NCBI GenBank assembly: GCA_949987705.1
Contig: OX465281.1
Location: forward strand, 102,199,248 to 102,263,247
DNA: 64,000 nucleotides
Direction of reading: 5' to 3'
Source of the DNA: Thereva unica
Lineage: Eukaryota > Arthropoda > Insecta > Diptera > Therevidae
Part shown: in pieces, positions 31,309 to 43,950 of the stretch
How positions within the stretch are numbered: the stretch's first letter is position 1
How the letters are laid out: each line of letters starts with the position of its first letter
The notes under the pieces: model-generated
What the model was told of the DNA's origin: nothing
Databases searched by the model: none
Seen by the model: only the letters and a program-made list of their open reading frames with translations
Made by a program: the position numbers and the translations under genes

Positions 31309-32688
31309 TATAATTGGAAAGAAACTCTTTTTTTTATTTTTTCTTTACTTTCTTCTGTGGGTAATTCTTCATTACATACAAAAGCGGGTTTTAATCTGTC
31401 AATCGTTATTGTTTGTTCTTTGTCTTTTATTAGAATTTTGAAAAACTTTTTGTGTCTTTCTATTACTCTGTAAGGACCACTGTAAGGTGGGTGCAAGGTT
31501 CCTTTATAAACTTCTTCGCGCATGAATACGTATGGTGTAGTAAACATGTCTTGGGGTATGAAAATGTTGTTTTGCGTTCGCGTGCGTGAAGTTTGCGGTC
31601 GTATGTGTGCTAAAGTTTCATATATTTCCTTTGCCTCTTTTGTGTTCATTGTTAGTTCTTTCGTTGTGTCATTGGCGATCAGTTCGCCCGGTAAACGTAA
31701 AGGTTGGCCATAAAGTAATTGGGCCGGTGCTACGCCTAAATCTTCCATGATGCTAGACCGAATGCCTAAGAGAATCCAGGGTAAACTGTCATACCATTTC
31801 TTAGGATTTGGGCTGGCTCGGATCGCTACCTTGAGTTGTCTATGGAATCTTTCGATTGACCCGTTTGACTGCGGATGATAAGCAGTGGTTCGAATACGAT
31901 GGCTGCCAAACATGGTGGAAAGGTCTCTGAAAAACGCAGATTCGAACTGGCGACCTTGATCCGTTGTCACTGTTCTTGGTACACCATATCGAGCGATCCA
32001 CTGATTTATAAAGATTTTGGCAATCGTCGAGGCAGAAATGTCTCTTAAAGGTATGGCTTCCGGCCAGTGTGAGAAACGATCCTTGATAGTTAAAAGATAT
32101 GTATACCCGTTAGACGGCGGTAAGGGACCTACGAGATCTAAATGTATATGTTCAAAACGGCCCTCCGGTATCTTGAAATTTTCGTGGGGGGCGTTGGTGT
32201 GTTTTGTTACTTTTGATTTTTGGCAAGGTATGCATGTTTTGGCCCACCGATTGATGTCTGCATTGATTCGCGGCCAAAAGTATTTAGCCGTTATGAGCTT
32301 CCTTGAAGCTCTTATTCCAGGATGTGAGAGACCGTGGATGATGTCGAAAATAAGACGTCGTAACGTCTCTGGGACATAAGGTCTTTTGATTCCTGTAGAG
32401 ATTTCACACCAAATGTCTTGATCTTCTAATGGAACATTAATCTTTTCCAGGATCCACTTGCTTTTTTCAGTCTTTTCTGAGTTGAGAATCTTTTTAAGCT
32501 CCGGGTCTTTGGCTTGTTCTGCAGATAGAAGTTGTAGATCTAGTTTCTTAAGTTGGAAAGTGTCTACGTGTGCTCTTGATAAAGTGTCCGCGACAACGTT
32601 TTGTTGGCCTTTTACATGTCTTATATCATTTGTAAATTGGGAAATATAATCTAGTTGTGTAGTTTGTCTTGGAGATTTTTCATTTTTT
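31308..32688 (-). CDS. gypsy integrase (frame after A7 shift)
   Basis: This frame is open from the A7 tract to the stop at 31308. It carries the end of RNase H ([17 protein letters not shown]), the integrase H-H-C-C finger ([22 protein letters not shown]), the catalytic core with HLDLVGPLP (D), TTDQGRQF (D) and [10 protein letters not shown] (E), and a C-terminal region ending KKRVSFQL. It integrates the cDNA into the host genome. It is out of frame with the upstream RT by one base, so it would not be made as one Pol protein unless the extra A is a base-calling error or is bypassed. Confidence 0.85.
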
Positions 32689-34422
32689 TGAACCTATGGC
32701 ATTTATGAGGGGCTTATGGTCTGTGAAAATTGTGAGATCTCTGCCTTCGACGAAATGTTTGAATCTTTTTATAGCTAGGTAAATAGCCAGAAGCTCTCTA
32801 TCGTATGTGGAATACTTTTTTTCTGATGGTTTTAATCTTTTAGAAAAAAAACTTAATGGCTCCCATTTGTTGCCATTTAGCTGCTGTAGCACCGCACCTG
32901 TGGCGTCGCTTGATGCGTCGACCCACAAACTAACCTTCGCTTTGGGGTCTGGATGTACGAGAAGTGTATGGTTTTCTAGGTCTTTTTTAATGGTATTGAA
33001 AGCGATATCGTGTTCGTTTGAACAACTGAATTCTATTTTCTTAGTATTCCGTTTAGGATTCGTTAGAAGAAGTTTGTGTAGGGGCATAGCCACTTGAGCG
33101 ATGTTGGTCAAGAAACGATGATAGAAATTTACCATACCTAGAAAACGCTGAAGTTTTTTAACACTAGTTGGTGCGGGAAAATCTTTAATAGCTTTTATTC
33201 TACTTTCGGAGGGGGCAATTCCGGACTCGGTGATTGTATGTCCGAGAAAATCCAACTTGGGTACACCAAAAATGCATTTTTGCGGATTTGTGTTGATGCT
33301 GTACTTCTGTAGTCGTTTGAAAACGAGGTGAAGATGTTGTTTGTGTTCTTCTGGCGTTTTGCTGCCCACTAGGATATCATCAACATATGCAAAAATGAAA
33401 TCGAGACCTTGTAGTACCTCATTGATGAAACGTTGGAAAGTTTGGGCTCCATTTTTTACGCCAAAAGGCATGCGTAAAAATTCGTAGAGACCGAATGGTG
33501 TGGTTACAGCCGTTTTATATACGTCTTCCATCGCCACCGGAATTTGGTGGTAAGCCCTAACGAGATCGATTTTTGAAAAAATCGTGCAACCGTGAAGATT
33601 GATTGTGCAATCATGTATATTTGGCAACGGGTATTTATCGAAACTAGTAACGGCATTTAGTTGCCTATAGTCTCCGCACGGTCGCCACTCGGTGGAGTCT
33701 TTCTTGGGCACCATATGGAGTGGTGAGGCTACGGATGAAGAAGATGGTTGGCATATGCCTAATTTGACCATTGTTTCAAATTCACCTTTGGCTGCTTTGA
33801 ATCTTTCTGGATTCAGTCTTCTCGGTCGGGCTGCTGGAAGAGGACCTGTTGTGTATATGTGATGTACGGTGTTATGTTCCACTGGTTTGTTAAAGTTTGG
33901 TGGGGCTTTAAGAGTGGGGTATTCGTTTAGAATAGAAGCGAATTCTCCGGTTAAGGTATACAATTTCGGCGTACAACACTTAACAAATTTCTTGAAGCAA
34001 TTTACCGTGAAAGCAGTTTGTTTGTCTCTCAACTTTCTTCCGCGTATGTCTACCATTAGGTCGAAGTTATACAAAAAATCGGCTCCAATAATTGCGTAGT
34101 CTATACAAGCTATCGTGAAAGTATGTTGGAAATCGCGACGAAGGTTTAAGTCTAAAGTCAACGTTTTACAACCGTAAGTTGTGATTGGCGCGCCATTTGC
34201 TGCTATAAGCAACATGTCCGTTTTCGTCCCTTGCTTTTTGAATAATTTCCTAGGTACAACTGAAATTTCCGCGCCTGTGTCGATTAGAAAATTTATGTTG
34301 GTTGATTTGTCTAGTACAAATAAACGGCATGATTTTCTGCCTGAAGTCGCTGCCGCGTACGATGAGGCTACATGTCGTTTTTTGGGTTGGTAGTCACTTG
34401 ATGTTGACATGGTTGTATGCAT
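32680..34422 (-). CDS. pol: gypsy pol: protease, RT, RNase H
   Basis: 580 codons. The protease has [13 protein letters not shown] with D48-T49-G50. The RT shows [43 protein letters not shown], the catalytic YVDD at 346-349 and [11 protein letters not shown]. RNase H shows [25 protein letters not shown] and FTDHKPL. It overlaps gag by 55 bases in the -1 frame, and an A6 tract at 34422-34427 in the overlap is the candidate slip site. The frame stops early at 32680 because of the A7 run. Confidence 0.9.
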   Translation of the reverse strand: MHTTMSTSSDYQPKKRHVASSYAAATSGRKSCRLFVLDKSTNINFLIDTGAEISVVPRKLFKKQGTKTDMLLIAANGAPITTYGCKTLTLDLNLRRDFQHTFTIACIDYAIIGADFLYNFDLMVDIRGRKLRDKQTAFTVNCFKKFVKCCTPKLYTLTGEFASILNEYPTLKAPPNFNKPVEHNTVHHIYTTGPLPAARPRRLNPERFKAAKGEFETMVKLGICQPSSSSVASPLHMVPKKDSTEWRPCGDYRQLNAVTSFDKYPLPNIHDCTINLHGCTIFSKIDLVRAYHQIPVAMEDVYKTAVTTPFGLYEFLRMPFGVKNGAQTFQRFINEVLQGLDFIFAYVDDILVGSKTPEEHKQHLHLVFKRLQKYSINTNPQKCIFGVPKLDFLGHTITESGIAPSESRIKAIKDFPAPTSVKKLQRFLGMVNFYHRFLTNIAQVAMPLHKLLLTNPKRNTKKIEFSCSNEHDIAFNTIKKDLENHTLLVHPDPKAKVSLWVDASSDATGAVLQQLNGNKWEPLSFFSKRLKPSEKKYSTYDRELLAIYLAIKRFKHFVEGRDLTIFTDHKPLINAIGSKK

Positions 34423-35261
34423 TTTTTAGCATTCTTCCCGTATTTGTTGTGATACCAGCAAATTTTATCTGGGCTGCGAAATTTTCGGTGCACCTCGCAT
34501 CGTTGGCGTGAATTGTCTCGCGATAGGCTTCTTGCCCTAAAATTGTTTTTTGTTTCGAGCCTACCGATGCGGGTTGTGAGGTTCTTCACCAAACGCGTTA
34601 GTTGCCTAACGTCTGAGTCATTGCTGTTGGTTGAACTACTTCTTATTTCGGCTACTCTTGCAGTTGACGTGGAATCCAGAATTCGATCTGCGATGGAAAA
34701 AACTTCTTCCTGTGTATGGGAGTTTTCTATCGTTATTATGCATGACTGAATCGTTGCCGGGAGTTTGTTAATCCATAGCTTCCGTAGAAGGGATTTATTT
34801 ACTAGGCTATTTCCTCCCGCCAAAGCCTCCATCTGCCTATAGAGTTCGGAGGGTTTGGAATCTCCTAATTCACATTTGTGTAATAGAGCGTCCAGTCTTC
34901 GCTCTTCGGAATCTGTACTTCTAGCTAGGAGATGCCTCTTCAGAGTTTCGTATTTCTCATCCGCTGGCGGGTTTAGCAATATGTCAGCCACGACTTCTAT
35001 CGTTTCTGATGGTAATGATGCCACCAAGTGATCATATTTGGTACTTGAGGCAGTGATTCGTTTGACTCGGAAGTGAGTTTCAATTTGTACGAACCATAGA
35101 TCCGGTCTGTTGTGCCAAAAAGGAGGCAACTTCAAAGTGGAAACACACCGGCTAACGTGTTCTTTAGATTCTTGGTTATCTTCATTACCCCTCTCCATGG
35201 TGTCGTTTTCGAAAGGGTCCGGAGGAAATATTAAGTTCGGCGTTTCCTTTTCTGTGGCCAT
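34368..35261 (-). CDS. gag: gypsy Gag
   Basis: 297 codons from an ATG at 35261. It has an acidic start, then a capsid-like region with [55 protein letters not shown] and [15 protein letters not shown], typical of insect Ty3/gypsy Gag. A basic linker follows, and near the end there is a single Cys/His motif, [14 protein letters not shown], in place of a retroviral knuckle. Gag forms the particle and binds RNA. The frame appears intact. Confidence 0.88.
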   Translation of the reverse strand: MATEKETPNLIFPPDPFENDTMERGNEDNQESKEHVSRCVSTLKLPPFWHNRPDLWFVQIETHFRVKRITASSTKYDHLVASLPSETIEVVADILLNPPADEKYETLKRHLLARSTDSEERRLDALLHKCELGDSKPSELYRQMEALAGGNSLVNKSLLRKLWINKLPATIQSCIITIENSHTQEEVFSIADRILDSTSTARVAEIRSSSTNSNDSDVRQLTRLVKNLTTRIGRLETKNNFRARSLSRDNSRQRCEVHRKFRSPDKICWYHNKYGKNAKKCIQPCQHQVTTNPKNDM

Positions 35262-36995
35262 GACTTACTTGAAAAACTTACGTTGCGCGAAATTCTTTTT
35301 GTTTATTGTTAGAAGAAAAGTGGGGTTGTGGAAGGCTTGCTTGGCTTACTAAAATACATGCGCCTCTTTATGAATGAAGAAATGAAGGACGTAAATTTAA
35401 ATTCTGGTTATATTTCACTAGGAGAATTTCCGTAGAAAATTTACACACAAAATGAATAAAGGAAATATTTTCGTTTAGTGAACTGAATTACCCCAAAAAA
35501 TATGGCATAAAATTCTAAAATCCTAAAAAAAATTTGTTGAGATTCAATAAACAGGATAGCCGTAATGAAACTATACGCAAAAACAAAGAAAAATTTCTTA
35601 CTTAGTTTTATGGTAAGTAGAAAAAACTTCGAGCTTATTTATTTTGGTTTTTGTTTTTTTTTTTCTTCTTCTTTCGCGATAATATAAAAATCCATTTGTA
35701 ATTGCAATGGTATCGATTCAATTCACACGTTAAGCAAAAAAAAAATAATCCAACAAAATACAAAAACAAAATCTTCTTAGCCCAGAAAAATTCACTATTA
35801 TGGCGAAAACTACTTGAAAGTTAGTAAAAAAAATCACTACGTAGGAATAACAGTTACTGTAAATCCTCGTTAATTCGAACTTGAACTTCGACTTGTCATT
35901 AGTAATTGGCTAAAAAATCAAACTAGCGAAACTTAGAAAAAATCATTCGCGGCGCACACAAAACAACATTTTCTTCCTTTGACACAAAACAATAAAATTT
36001 TTTTTTACTGCTTTCTTTAGTATCCGTTAGAGACTATTCTTAAAGTAATATATGTATATGAATATATTTTTTAAATTTAAATTTAAATTGTTTTCACACT
36101 TTTCATTTGCTTTCTGAATAAGAACACCATTTCTTGCTTTGAAATTTAGCATTCAATTATATTTAATCTATTAATTTTACCAATTCAATTATACTTATGT
36201 ACAATGGTTATAACTCTTCCATTGTCTTCTTAAGCATATTCAAAAATCAAGTATGATTAAAATAACTAACGGGATTAAACGTTGCGGTAAAACTTGCACC
36301 ATGTAGCGGATTTTCTTTTGTATTTTTTTTATGAAAATTTTCTGACTTATTCCGTTTAGCTTCTTTATGTTTTATCGTGCATTATTAAAAATCGAAATAT
36401 GCTTAAAATTTATGTTTAAAGTTTTTCAAATTTTCTTTCCGTACTAATATCCGTATATAAATATGTATGTAATTCAGAATTACTCACCCGTTTTTTTTTT
36501 TTTTTTAAATATAATTTCCTTCTTTTCTTGATAATGCTAATTTGTAATATGTGTCCTGACTATGTATTATATTCTCTTTTACTCTAAAAAAAATTTTATT
36601 ACAATAATTTATGCTAAATTATATAATGTATTGAAATGATGCTTCCCTTGCTGCTGCTCTTGCGATTTTTTCGTTGCTTTTTACTAATTGTTGTCCGTTA
36701 CTTATTATTTTTCGTCCTCGTGGTCGGTTAAACTGGACGAACTGCGTTACGTTGGTGGATGCCGTTGCTTTCTCCAAAATATCCTTGAACCGCATTTAAA
36801 GTAAGGTTTCCTTATTGTAAGTGGAAGTGATTTCTGCCGTGAGAAGTAATTTCCTTTTGGTGTATAGGTTTTGTCTCCCCCTTTGAGTACTGCTACGCTC
36901 CGTTATTTGCTTTTTTTTTTTTTATGTTGTAATGTTTTAATGTTTATCCCTTTATGTAGAGATTTTATGTTAATGTTCGTCGGGGTCACCATTTA
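35262..36995 (-). other. gypsy 5' untranslated leader
   Basis: 1.7 kb between the 5' LTR and the gag ATG with no long frame; AT-rich, with poly-T/A runs. It starts with the likely primer binding site (about 36975-36991). The length is notable for a gypsy element. Confidence 0.6.
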
Positions 36996-37273
36996 TGTGG
37001 GGGTTTCACCGTAACAACTCCCCATAATTAATAAAACTTGAAATGTATTCCAAAAAACACTTTTATTCGAATGATATCAAAACTTAAATAATGAAAACAC
37101 TTTTATTCGAATAATATCAAAACTTAAATATGAAAACAACTTTCAGCCGGAGCCGTCGCAACAGTACTAAACTCAATATCGCAATTTACTGGCTGCTGGG
37201 CTGTTGCAATTTTGGCTAACTGCATTTCTCAACTGAGGACTGATTGCGACTCAGAACTTTGGGGTACGCCACA
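36996..37273 (-). repeat. gypsy 5' LTR
   Basis: 278 bp; by eye the same sequence as 30658-30935. Confidence 0.9.
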
Positions 37274-37451
37274 CTAACCATCCGACATATACCGTCGTAT
37301 CCATAACAAATGTTTCTTGAACAATTTTTGATTCAACAATGGGCTCAAAATCAGATAATATCGATGCTCTCAAAGCGTATGAATGCGATCGTAGGCCTTT
37401 TTCGATCATATCAACTATGAGCTTGAATAATTTTTCATCCCAACATTTCAC
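37274..37451 (-). pseudogene. 5' part of a host-like exon cut by gypsy
   Basis: On the minus strand TGTATATTTCAG, a good 3' splice site, precedes GTGAAATGTTGGGATG. The frame then reads VKCWDEKLFKLIVDMIEKGL, LRSHSYALRASILSDFEP, a VQETFVMDTTVY segment and GWL at the gypsy boundary. With the piece at 30431-30657 it forms one ~400 bp exon with no stop. I do not recognise the gene. It may be a host gene or an exon of another mobile element; the regular exon borders favour a spliced gene. Confidence 0.5.
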
Positions 37452-39569
37452 CTGAAATATACACATTTTTAGGGAATAAACAATAAAATAAAAAATAAAT
37501 CGGTAAGAGTTTTAAAGGTATATTTACTGTTGTAGAAAAAGCTAAGCAATGTGAGATAATGTACATTTTTTACTATGGTTTGATTGTTAAATAAAAGAAA
37601 AAATTTTAAATAAAAAATTAAGTGTCAAACGAATTCATAGTACAATTTTTACAGATAAAATTAAGTAGATAATACAGTGTACAGTGTGCAAGAGGCTTTG
37701 ATATATGTACATATGTATGAAGGTTTTACTGATCACTGAATTTTTATACATTATAATTAACATTTAATCTAAAAACAAAAAATTAAATCTGTCTTTGAGA
37801 GATCGCGTTTTAAAGCCTTATTTTTAAGAAGTAGAGTTGTAATTATGATAATTCAATAAAGCGTAATTAAAGATTAATATTTTGGATGTAGCTTGGGGTC
37901 GAAATTTGAAGATTCTCAAATAATATTGGACACATATTTTTTCTTTATTTAAGTAAAAATATTCTTTATCGAAGAAGAGCGCAATTTCAGTGCATTGCAT
38001 CTTCGTCATGTTTGTTTACGACGCAAAAGAAAGCGTGAAAGCGTGCCCAATACTTTTTTATGATCTTTGTATTTTAACGGATATTTTTAGTCATTATCCC
38101 AATTATAAACTTTTTTCGGAGCTAAATATAAATTAATTATTTAGAATAAATTTTTTTATGAAAAATTTGAATTCTATCTAATGACAAATTTGAAAGAAGT
38201 GAATATGAAAATAAATATTTAAAATAGACACAACACAATACTAAACAAATATTTTTTTAAATGTTGAACTTAATTTATATACCATATCATGGCATTTATT
38301 AAAATTACTTGAGATTTATTCATGGTCATGGTAGAGTAGTAATGCCTTAAGCCTTCAGATTGTTGAACTTGCGCGGTATATTTACTCACAATGATTAAAA
38401 TAAATTCTCGACACGACCTGGCTCAGCATCTTAGAAATTACTCTACACATGCTCATTTTGATGGTGATCTGAGTTCGGAACCCATACAAATATAGGCCTC
38501 CTTTACTGTGTTACTTGGGCTGAGGGTTAGCAGCCCGCTCCCATAAAAATCACCATAGTCCATTCAAAACGCGGAGGGGGGGGGGGGTGTTCCAAAATAA
38601 CACCGTTAAGAAAATTGAACCTTAAAGGTTTTTGAAACGAAAATATAGAAATACTGCAACAAGAAATTGTAATTTTTCATCAGATTTCGATTAAAAATTA
38701 CATTTTGTTGCAGTATTCATGTATCGTAAAATATTGTATTGCGTGTAGTTCCGATCAAAATCACGATTTTGAAATTGAAAACAGCATTTTTTCTAGTGAA
38801 AATAAAGAATGCATTTCTTTATACGAAATCATCTAATTTAAGAATCTTTGTTATTTTTGCAAATTCAACCACCACAGGTTTTTTTTTACATATTTGCAGT
38901 GTGAGTAATAAGCACAAACAGAAAAAAACCGCTTCTTAATATACTTTTCCGATCCCGAGCAACAAGCTGTCCAAAAATTCACTTTTTCTCGACGCTCCAG
39001 GTAGACTCTCCCTTTAATAAAAAAATGTACATTTCCAGTCAAAATATAAAATTAGACGAAAAATAAAAAATTTAACTAAAAACTGAAAAATAACATTTTT
39101 GCTTATAATTTCAAATGTCAAATTATAATATTATTATAATATTTAATATATATTAAATATTATTATAAAAATAAAATTTAATATAAATCTATTTAAAAAA
39201 GTAAAATAGAACAACTTAGGTTTATTTTCAGAGACTTGTAAACAACGAGAATTATGGCGGTTCGGAATTGTCCGTATAGAAAAAAATATATCGAAATCAA
39301 TAACCAAACGCTTCAAGTTTACAGATGAAAACTAATTATAAGTTTTGGTTTCGCGCAAAAACGGAATGAAAAATATTCGGAGCAAAAACGAGTTAAGTTT
39401 TCGTTCGGGGCAAAAACGAAACATGCACTTATCTCGTCCCGAAATATTTTCTATTCCATTTTATTCTCTGACGTGCATTTGTTTCGTTTCTGCGCTTAAA
39501 TATTTGTATCCCGCTTTTGCTCCCAAGGAATTTATATGCCATTTTTGCTCTCAGCCAGTCAGTTGTAAC
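37452..39569. other. AT-rich DNA with a hairpin and a G12 run
   Basis: No coding sequence recognised. It contains a G12 tract at 38576-38587 and a hairpin at 38649-38712 (ATACTGCAACAAGAAATTGT against ATTTTGTTGCAGTAT). A/T-only palindromic stretches lie near 39120-39180. The moderately GC segment 38380-38570 could be an old repeat fragment. Confidence 0.4.
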
Positions 39570-39570
39570 C

Positions 39571-40493
39571 AAAGCCTTCTATATTTACAAGCCATGCACA
39601 AAGAAATCTCACACTCTCAATGAAAGCATAATAGGACTTCAATTTAGCTGTCAAACTGTGTGGAGTGCGGTTATGTTGGTTTATTGGGAATCAATGAATC
39701 TTCTTTAACCAATTAAAAACAAAAATTATGGTCATTAATTGCAGCATTTATTTACTACATATTACAAAGTTGCGTTAATAATGTAAAAAATAAGTATAAT
39801 TGCATCCCTGACTTTCTTCCTTAATGGATATTATTTCAAATATCATGCCGTCACACCAGCAAAAGCCGTAAGTGGAGGAAACTACCGCTAAAAATAAATT
39901 TATATAAATATTTGGCAATATTTAGCAAACTATTCGTTTCAACTTATCTTCATTTGCTTATATTCCTCTAAAACTGGAACTGGCTGCAACGAAAACTGGC
40001 TGATCCGTCATGTGACACCATGGCCCCAAAGAACAATTTCAAGTAACAATTCGCTTAACTACAAAAATCGCGCCAAACTGATATTATGTACGTGTTATTT
40101 TTATAAAAAAACTTATTTTTAACAAAAAATCACGGCACTTTCATTAATAAAAGACTTTCCGCGCCGCGAATCACTTGTTTTCCTCGGGATTTTGCCATGT
40201 TATTCCACCATAACCAACATAAAACCCGCAAATCCTATTTTTAACATTTATATTTAAATTATTAACGTAAGACACACATTTTATTTTAATTTTTGCACTC
40301 TTTCACGTTTTTGATTTTGATGAAATAACTTTTATTTTTCACAAAACCACACTCGCAACAGCACTTTCCGCGGCACGAAAACTTCTTTCCCTTTGATTTT
40401 AATGGGATTTTGACACTTCACGAATTTTGGTTGGGACTTCATACAACCACAAACATATACATGCAGCATGGCTTGTAAATATAGAAGGCTTTG
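39571..40493. mobile_element. non-autonomous DNA element, ~27 bp ends
   Basis: AAAGCCTTCTATATTTACAA at the left and its reverse complement at the right (40467-40493) are matched over about 27 bases (to AGCCATGC). The 920 bp interior has no transposase frame. No convincing target duplication. Confidence 0.55.
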
Positions 40494-40494
40494 C

Positions 40495-41013
40495 CTTGTT
40501 AGGAATATTTAATTTTATATGGAAGTGTAAAAATCTATAACAGTTATAAGAATGGCTGTGTATGTTATAAATATATCTGTATACATGTATTAGCCGTAGG
40601 CTATTTGTAATTAACTAAATAAATAAATATTATGATTATTATAAACATTTCAGTTTTTACTTTAATCAAGTGAGCCGTTAAATAAATTTAAAAAAGTAAA
40701 CAAGTAATAACAATAAATTATGGGAAAAAGGAAATGCAAAGAAGATTTTACTTAAAACAATAAATTTGTTGCTTAGCTAAACGGAGATGACAAATGTTTA
40801 GAGAAAAATATTATGCAAACAAAATCTTGCTCTGAATTTTTTTCCACCCAAATATGCTTGTCTGATATCTTAATATCAACTGGAAAACACGAAATAAAAG
40901 TAAAAATATAAAAACAAAACATAACACCGTGTCTGCACTTGCCATATGTTATTGAAAAGTGTCTATCAGTTATGGCCAACGATTTATTGCTTATTTTGAA
41001 TAGTGGGTAAATT
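40495..41013. other. AT-rich spacer
   Basis: No features identified. Confidence 0.4.
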
Positions 41014-41223
41014 ATGTCGGACATTTCAGTTGGACAGATGGCGTTAAGGAGACAACAACAAAGATTTCAACAAATTTTGCTTAATAAAAAAACATTAGAA
41101 TTGCTACAGCATATGGAATTCGAAGAAATGCGTAATTTAAGAAAGAAACCATCATTTTGGGTATGTCCATTTTTAGGAAGAAGGCAAAATTTCGATGTTA
41201 ACTTGAACTCCGCCATTTTGTAA
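41014..41223 (+). pseudogene. Harbinger-like N-terminal fragment
   Basis: A 69-codon frame from an ATG preceded by TGGGTAAATT. It reads ALRRQQQRFQQILL, then LLQHMEFEEMRN, then KKPSFWVCPFLGRRQ. A helical start followed by [R/K]-x-F-W-V-x-P-x-x-x-R-R is the usual N-terminal layout of PIF/Harbinger transposases before the nuclease domain, which is missing here. GGGTATGT inside the W codon region could also act as a splice donor, but no second exon was found. It may be a fragment of a transposon or of a domesticated gene. Confidence 0.4.
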
Positions 41224-41296
41224 CGATAAACGTCACATTTCTTGCCAACTTTATGGAAACAGATATGGAAAAAAATATTTCTTTCCATATATCTTG

Positions 41297-42001
41297 GAAT
41301 AGAGAACTACAGGAAAGGCCTTCGAGTGTATAATCCCTGTATGTGAGCGTAGTGAAATCTGGGGGTTAGTCAACTGTCAAATTGGGTTAATTAGCTGCTT
41401 GTGTTCCCGCGTTCGGTGGAATACTTTTTTAAGACGAGTTTTTTTTATAAAATTATCCGAAATCTTATTATCAAAACTAACTTAATAATAGAAAGAAAGT
41501 ATAAAGAATAGTTTAAAGTATAATTAAAGTTCTAGTGAGTGAGTTTTCTGTGAAAAAAAGAACAATGAAGTGTGCAGTTTGTTAATGCAGGAATAAATGG
41601 AAATATGCACGAGAAAAATCGTTCTTCAGGTGAATGTGCTAAATAAAATAGTGCTTAAACACACATATTAGATATTTACATTAATAAATATGTGAATAAC
41701 TGTGATAAATTGTCCAAATAATGTAAAAGTTATTTGGTTGAATTTCTTTGTTTACATTAAATGACCCAACGCAAATTCAAGGGGATCAGCTGTTTGGATT
41801 TCGGAGTGACGCCGTGTAAAAAGTTCTTTTGTGGGGGCAAGATTTTGTTTTATAATTTTAACTCGCTCTTGCCCCTCCTCTATTTTACTCGGTTTTTACG
41901 CTTGTAGTGTACACACAACTACCAAAGCGTGGGCACTGATACAAAACGAATTTCACTACCTTTTAATTGGGCGAGGGCCCTTCCTGTAGTTTTGTATTCT
42001 A
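41297..42001. mobile_element. 705 bp MITE family C, intact copy
   Basis: Begins GAATAGAGAACTACAGGAAA and ends with the reverse complement of GAATACAAAACTACAGGAAG. A second copy is split: its left part is at 46029-46335 and its right part at 56468-56671, on either side of a gypsy element. No coding frame of note. Confidence 0.65.
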
Positions 42002-42288
42002 AGCCATATATTGCTTTCAATAAAATATGGCCAAGTTTACCCTGTCCGCACCAGACATTTGATAGCAATGCCATAAGCAATTCAATAAAATATGGCAAGT
42101 GCAGACGCTAGGTAACTGGAAACCAGTTATTAATTATTTATGGTTTTAAACACTCGCAAGCAGACATCATTTTAGTACAATACTTTTAGTTTTGCAGGAA
42201 GAAACTAAAAAAATATTGCAATTAGGGATAACGCTCAATCATTCATTTACAACAAAAAGAATAAACAATCTAACAATCTAATCTAAAA
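42002..42288. other. spacer
   Basis: Short direct repeat TTCAATAAAATATGGC-AAGT near 42020 and 42085; otherwise nothing. Confidence 0.4.
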
Positions 42289-43950
42289 AAATAAATGGTT
42301 AAAAAATTTTTTTAAAAAAAATTCTTTTCATTAACTAAAAAATGTACTGAAAAGTAAAAAATAAAAAATATTTTAAAGAAAGCGTAAAATTTCAATTTTA
42401 ATGAAAAAGTTAATTAAAAGAATGGCGTATTTTCCATCAAAAAATGAAAATATAACTGTAAATCGCGTGAGATTTACAATAACCCTCAATTTTTTGCTTT
42501 GTTAATTTCAAATTCTAACAAAATTTTTTGATGCAAAATGCGCCATTCTTTTAATTAATTTTTTCATTAAAATTGGAATTTCACGCTTTCTTTAAAATAT
42601 TTTTTATTTTTTACTTTTCAGTTTAGTTAATGAAAAGATTTTTTTAAAAAAAATTTTTTAACCATTTATTTTATTTTCTACTTTTTAGTTTATTATATCT
42701 ATTCCACCATTTTATGATGGCAATTCTATTAGATTTAAAATTACGTCACACAGTTTACTGTATTCATTTGATACCCATGTCGTGGGCTCGGTGGAACATA
42801 ATTGCAAAAATGGCCGCCATCTCGGAACCGTCTTCTTGATTTTTTACAAAAAGGTCAGATTGCATTTAGTACTTATACATGATGCGTTGAGCTCAAGTTG
42901 AACCCAAGTCTAACTACATGAAAACGGGAGTCGAGTTGGGTTAAGGTTGACTGAACTCGACTCAGCTCTGCTACCTGGGTTTAGTTGAAATTATGCATAC
43001 GGACATGAGTTCAGTATTTGAGTAGTTGAATTTAGTTGACAGCAGCATCTCTGTGTTTGTTTGTGATTTTTTGTAACGTGTATTGCTTCTTTATTATCAA
43101 CTCACCCTTAACTCAACTATTCATCTCATCATTCATACATATTAACCACCCAAACTACGAGTGTGTGCAAAATTGGAAGTTGATCGGTTATATTTTCTAC
43201 TTTTTAGTCTATTATAAGCTTTCCACAATTTAGTGTTGGCCACCATTTTGAATTTGGAATGACGCCACTTAGCTTATTGTGTTCTACCTGTCATATCCTT
43301 TCATTTGATATCCATGTCAGAGGGCCGCGGAGCACAATTTCAAAAATCGGGCGCCATTTTGGAACCGCCATCTTGATATTTTTACAAAATGGCCAGATTG
43401 CATTGTCATCCAAACTAAACGTGTATGCAAAATTTCAGCTCTATCCGAAACCGGGAAGTGGGTCAAATTTAACTTCCAAGATTTGACGACAAACAGTGTA
43501 AGTGTTGGCCGCCATTTTGAATTTGGAATGACGCCACATAGCTTATTGTGTTCTACCTGTCATATCCTTTCATTTGATACCCATGTCAGAGGGCCGCGGA
43601 GCACAATTTCAAAAATCGGGCGCCATTTTGGAACCGCCATCTTGATATTTTTACAAAATAGCCAGATTGCATTGTCATCCAAACTAAACGTGTATGCAAA
43701 ATTTCAGCTCTATCCGAAACCGGGAAGTGGGTCAAATTTAACTTCCAAGATTTGACGACAGAGCACAATTTCAAAAATCGGGCGCCATTTTGGAACCGCC
43801 ATCTTGATATTTTTACAAAATGGCCAGATTGCATTGTCATCCAAACTAAACGTGTATGCAAAATTTCAGCTCTATCCGAAACCGGGAAGTGGGTCAAATT
43901 TAACTTCCAAAATTTGACGACAAACAGTGTAAGTTAAATAAAAGAATTTA
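42289..43950 (+). mobile_element. satellite-bearing palindromic element, copy 5
   Basis: An isolated copy 20 kb from the cluster: palindrome H5 (42289-42673, right arm slightly shortened), head unit (42674-43230), two full 269 bp monomers (43232-43769) and a truncated one (to 43935), then the terminus TTAAATAAAAGAATTTA. Its truncated monomer joins at GACGACA/GAGCACAATTTC, a different break from that in copies 1 and 2. The loop direction is as in H1. Confidence 0.75.

Larger units (their letters stand above)
30658..37273 (-). mobile_element. Ty3/gypsy element, nearly intact
   Basis: 6616 bp on the minus strand, with 278 bp LTRs at 30658-30935 and 36996-37273 that I read as identical, and a 5 bp duplication CTAAC. 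It has gag and pol overlapping in the -1 frame and a polypurine tract (AAAGGGGGGAGTGA) before the 3' LTR. TGGTGACCCCGACGAAC, the likely primer binding site, lies four bases inside the 5' LTR. There is no env. The only visible damage to pol is a one-base shift in an A7 run at 32683-32689. Equal LTRs indicate a recent insertion, here into a host-like exon. Confidence 0.9.

Noticed and set aside
31219..31473. Plus-strand ORF with IYIYIYIY stretch
   Set aside because: Translation of the (TA)n microsatellite in gypsy-1, opposite to the real coding strand.
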